A stretch of 5,320 nt of DNA, taken from contig JAAFHM010000354.1 of assembly GCA_013298375.1 (NCBI GenBank), forward strand, positions 1-5,320, read 5' to 3'. Position numbers and translations under genes: made by a program. Positions 5,293-5,320 of this stretch are shown piece after piece; the first letter of the stretch is position 1; each line of letters starts with the position of its first letter. The stretch is from Ignavibacteria bacterium (GTDB lineage Bacteria; Bacteroidota; Ignavibacteria; Kapaibacteriales; UBA4661). The notes under the pieces are model-generated. The model was not told where the DNA came from. It searched no databases and saw only the letters and a program-made list of their open reading frames with translations.

Positions 5293-5320
5293 ATGCCGAA
5301 ACTCTCACTCCAAGAAGCCT
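5293..5320 (+). CDS. Possible 5' end of a divergent gene, cut by the window edge
   Basis: An ATG at 5293 opens a frame MPKLSLQEA that is still open at the window end. In this frame there is a stop (TAG) at 5254 and no other ATG between it and 5293. It would be divergent from the cytochrome-like gene, with about 150 bp between the two starts. Nine codons are too few to name a family, and there is no Shine-Dalgarno sequence. It is listed because the space is otherwise empty and no competing minus-strand frame is supported. Confidence 0.35.

Overview
The window looks like chromosomal DNA of a Bacteroidota/Chlorobiota-type (FCB group) Gram-negative bacterium. Four things suggest this: outer-membrane and periplasmic proteins with typical Sec signals, an OprO/P-type porin, a near absence of Shine-Dalgarno sequences, and two matches to the Bacteroidota -7 promoter element TAnnTTTG. 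The assignment is inference; no rRNA or marker gene is present. I see no tRNA, CRISPR array, insertion sequence or phage gene.

Layout. On the plus strand, the 3' part of a GT-A-type glycosyltransferase (1-636) is followed 37 bp later by a complete phosphate-selective porin O/P family gene (674-1909). The porin converges on a small minus-strand gene of the DUF2805/TIGR03643 family (2198-1929), and both stop codons lie in the arms of one short palindrome. An AT-rich gap follows, with a 14-bp tandem repeat and a long imperfect inverted repeat. Then comes a minus-strand operon of two YceI-family paralogues: the first (3633-3028) has a signal peptide and the second (2977-2450) does not. The operon ends in an unusually ordered terminator hairpin at 2423-2356. 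Upstream of it lies a compact control region with a TTG-N20-TATATTTG promoter and three near-palindromic 18-bp sites, two overlapping the promoter and one downstream of the predicted start of transcription. Further upstream, also on the minus strand, are a strong terminator (3815-3774), a secreted SPOR-domain protein (4639-3845) and a small lipoprotein-like c-type cytochrome protein with a CX4CH haem motif (5141-4725). The first nine codons of a divergent plus-strand gene may begin at 5293.

How the genes work together. Most products act at the envelope: outer-membrane pore, two lipocalin-like lipid/quinone-binding candidates for two compartments, a likely peptidoglycan-binding SPOR protein, and a probable membrane-anchored haem protein. 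They form several transcription units rather than one obvious pathway. The best candidate for something undescribed is the YceI pair with its triple-operator promoter; the cognate regulator is not in the window.
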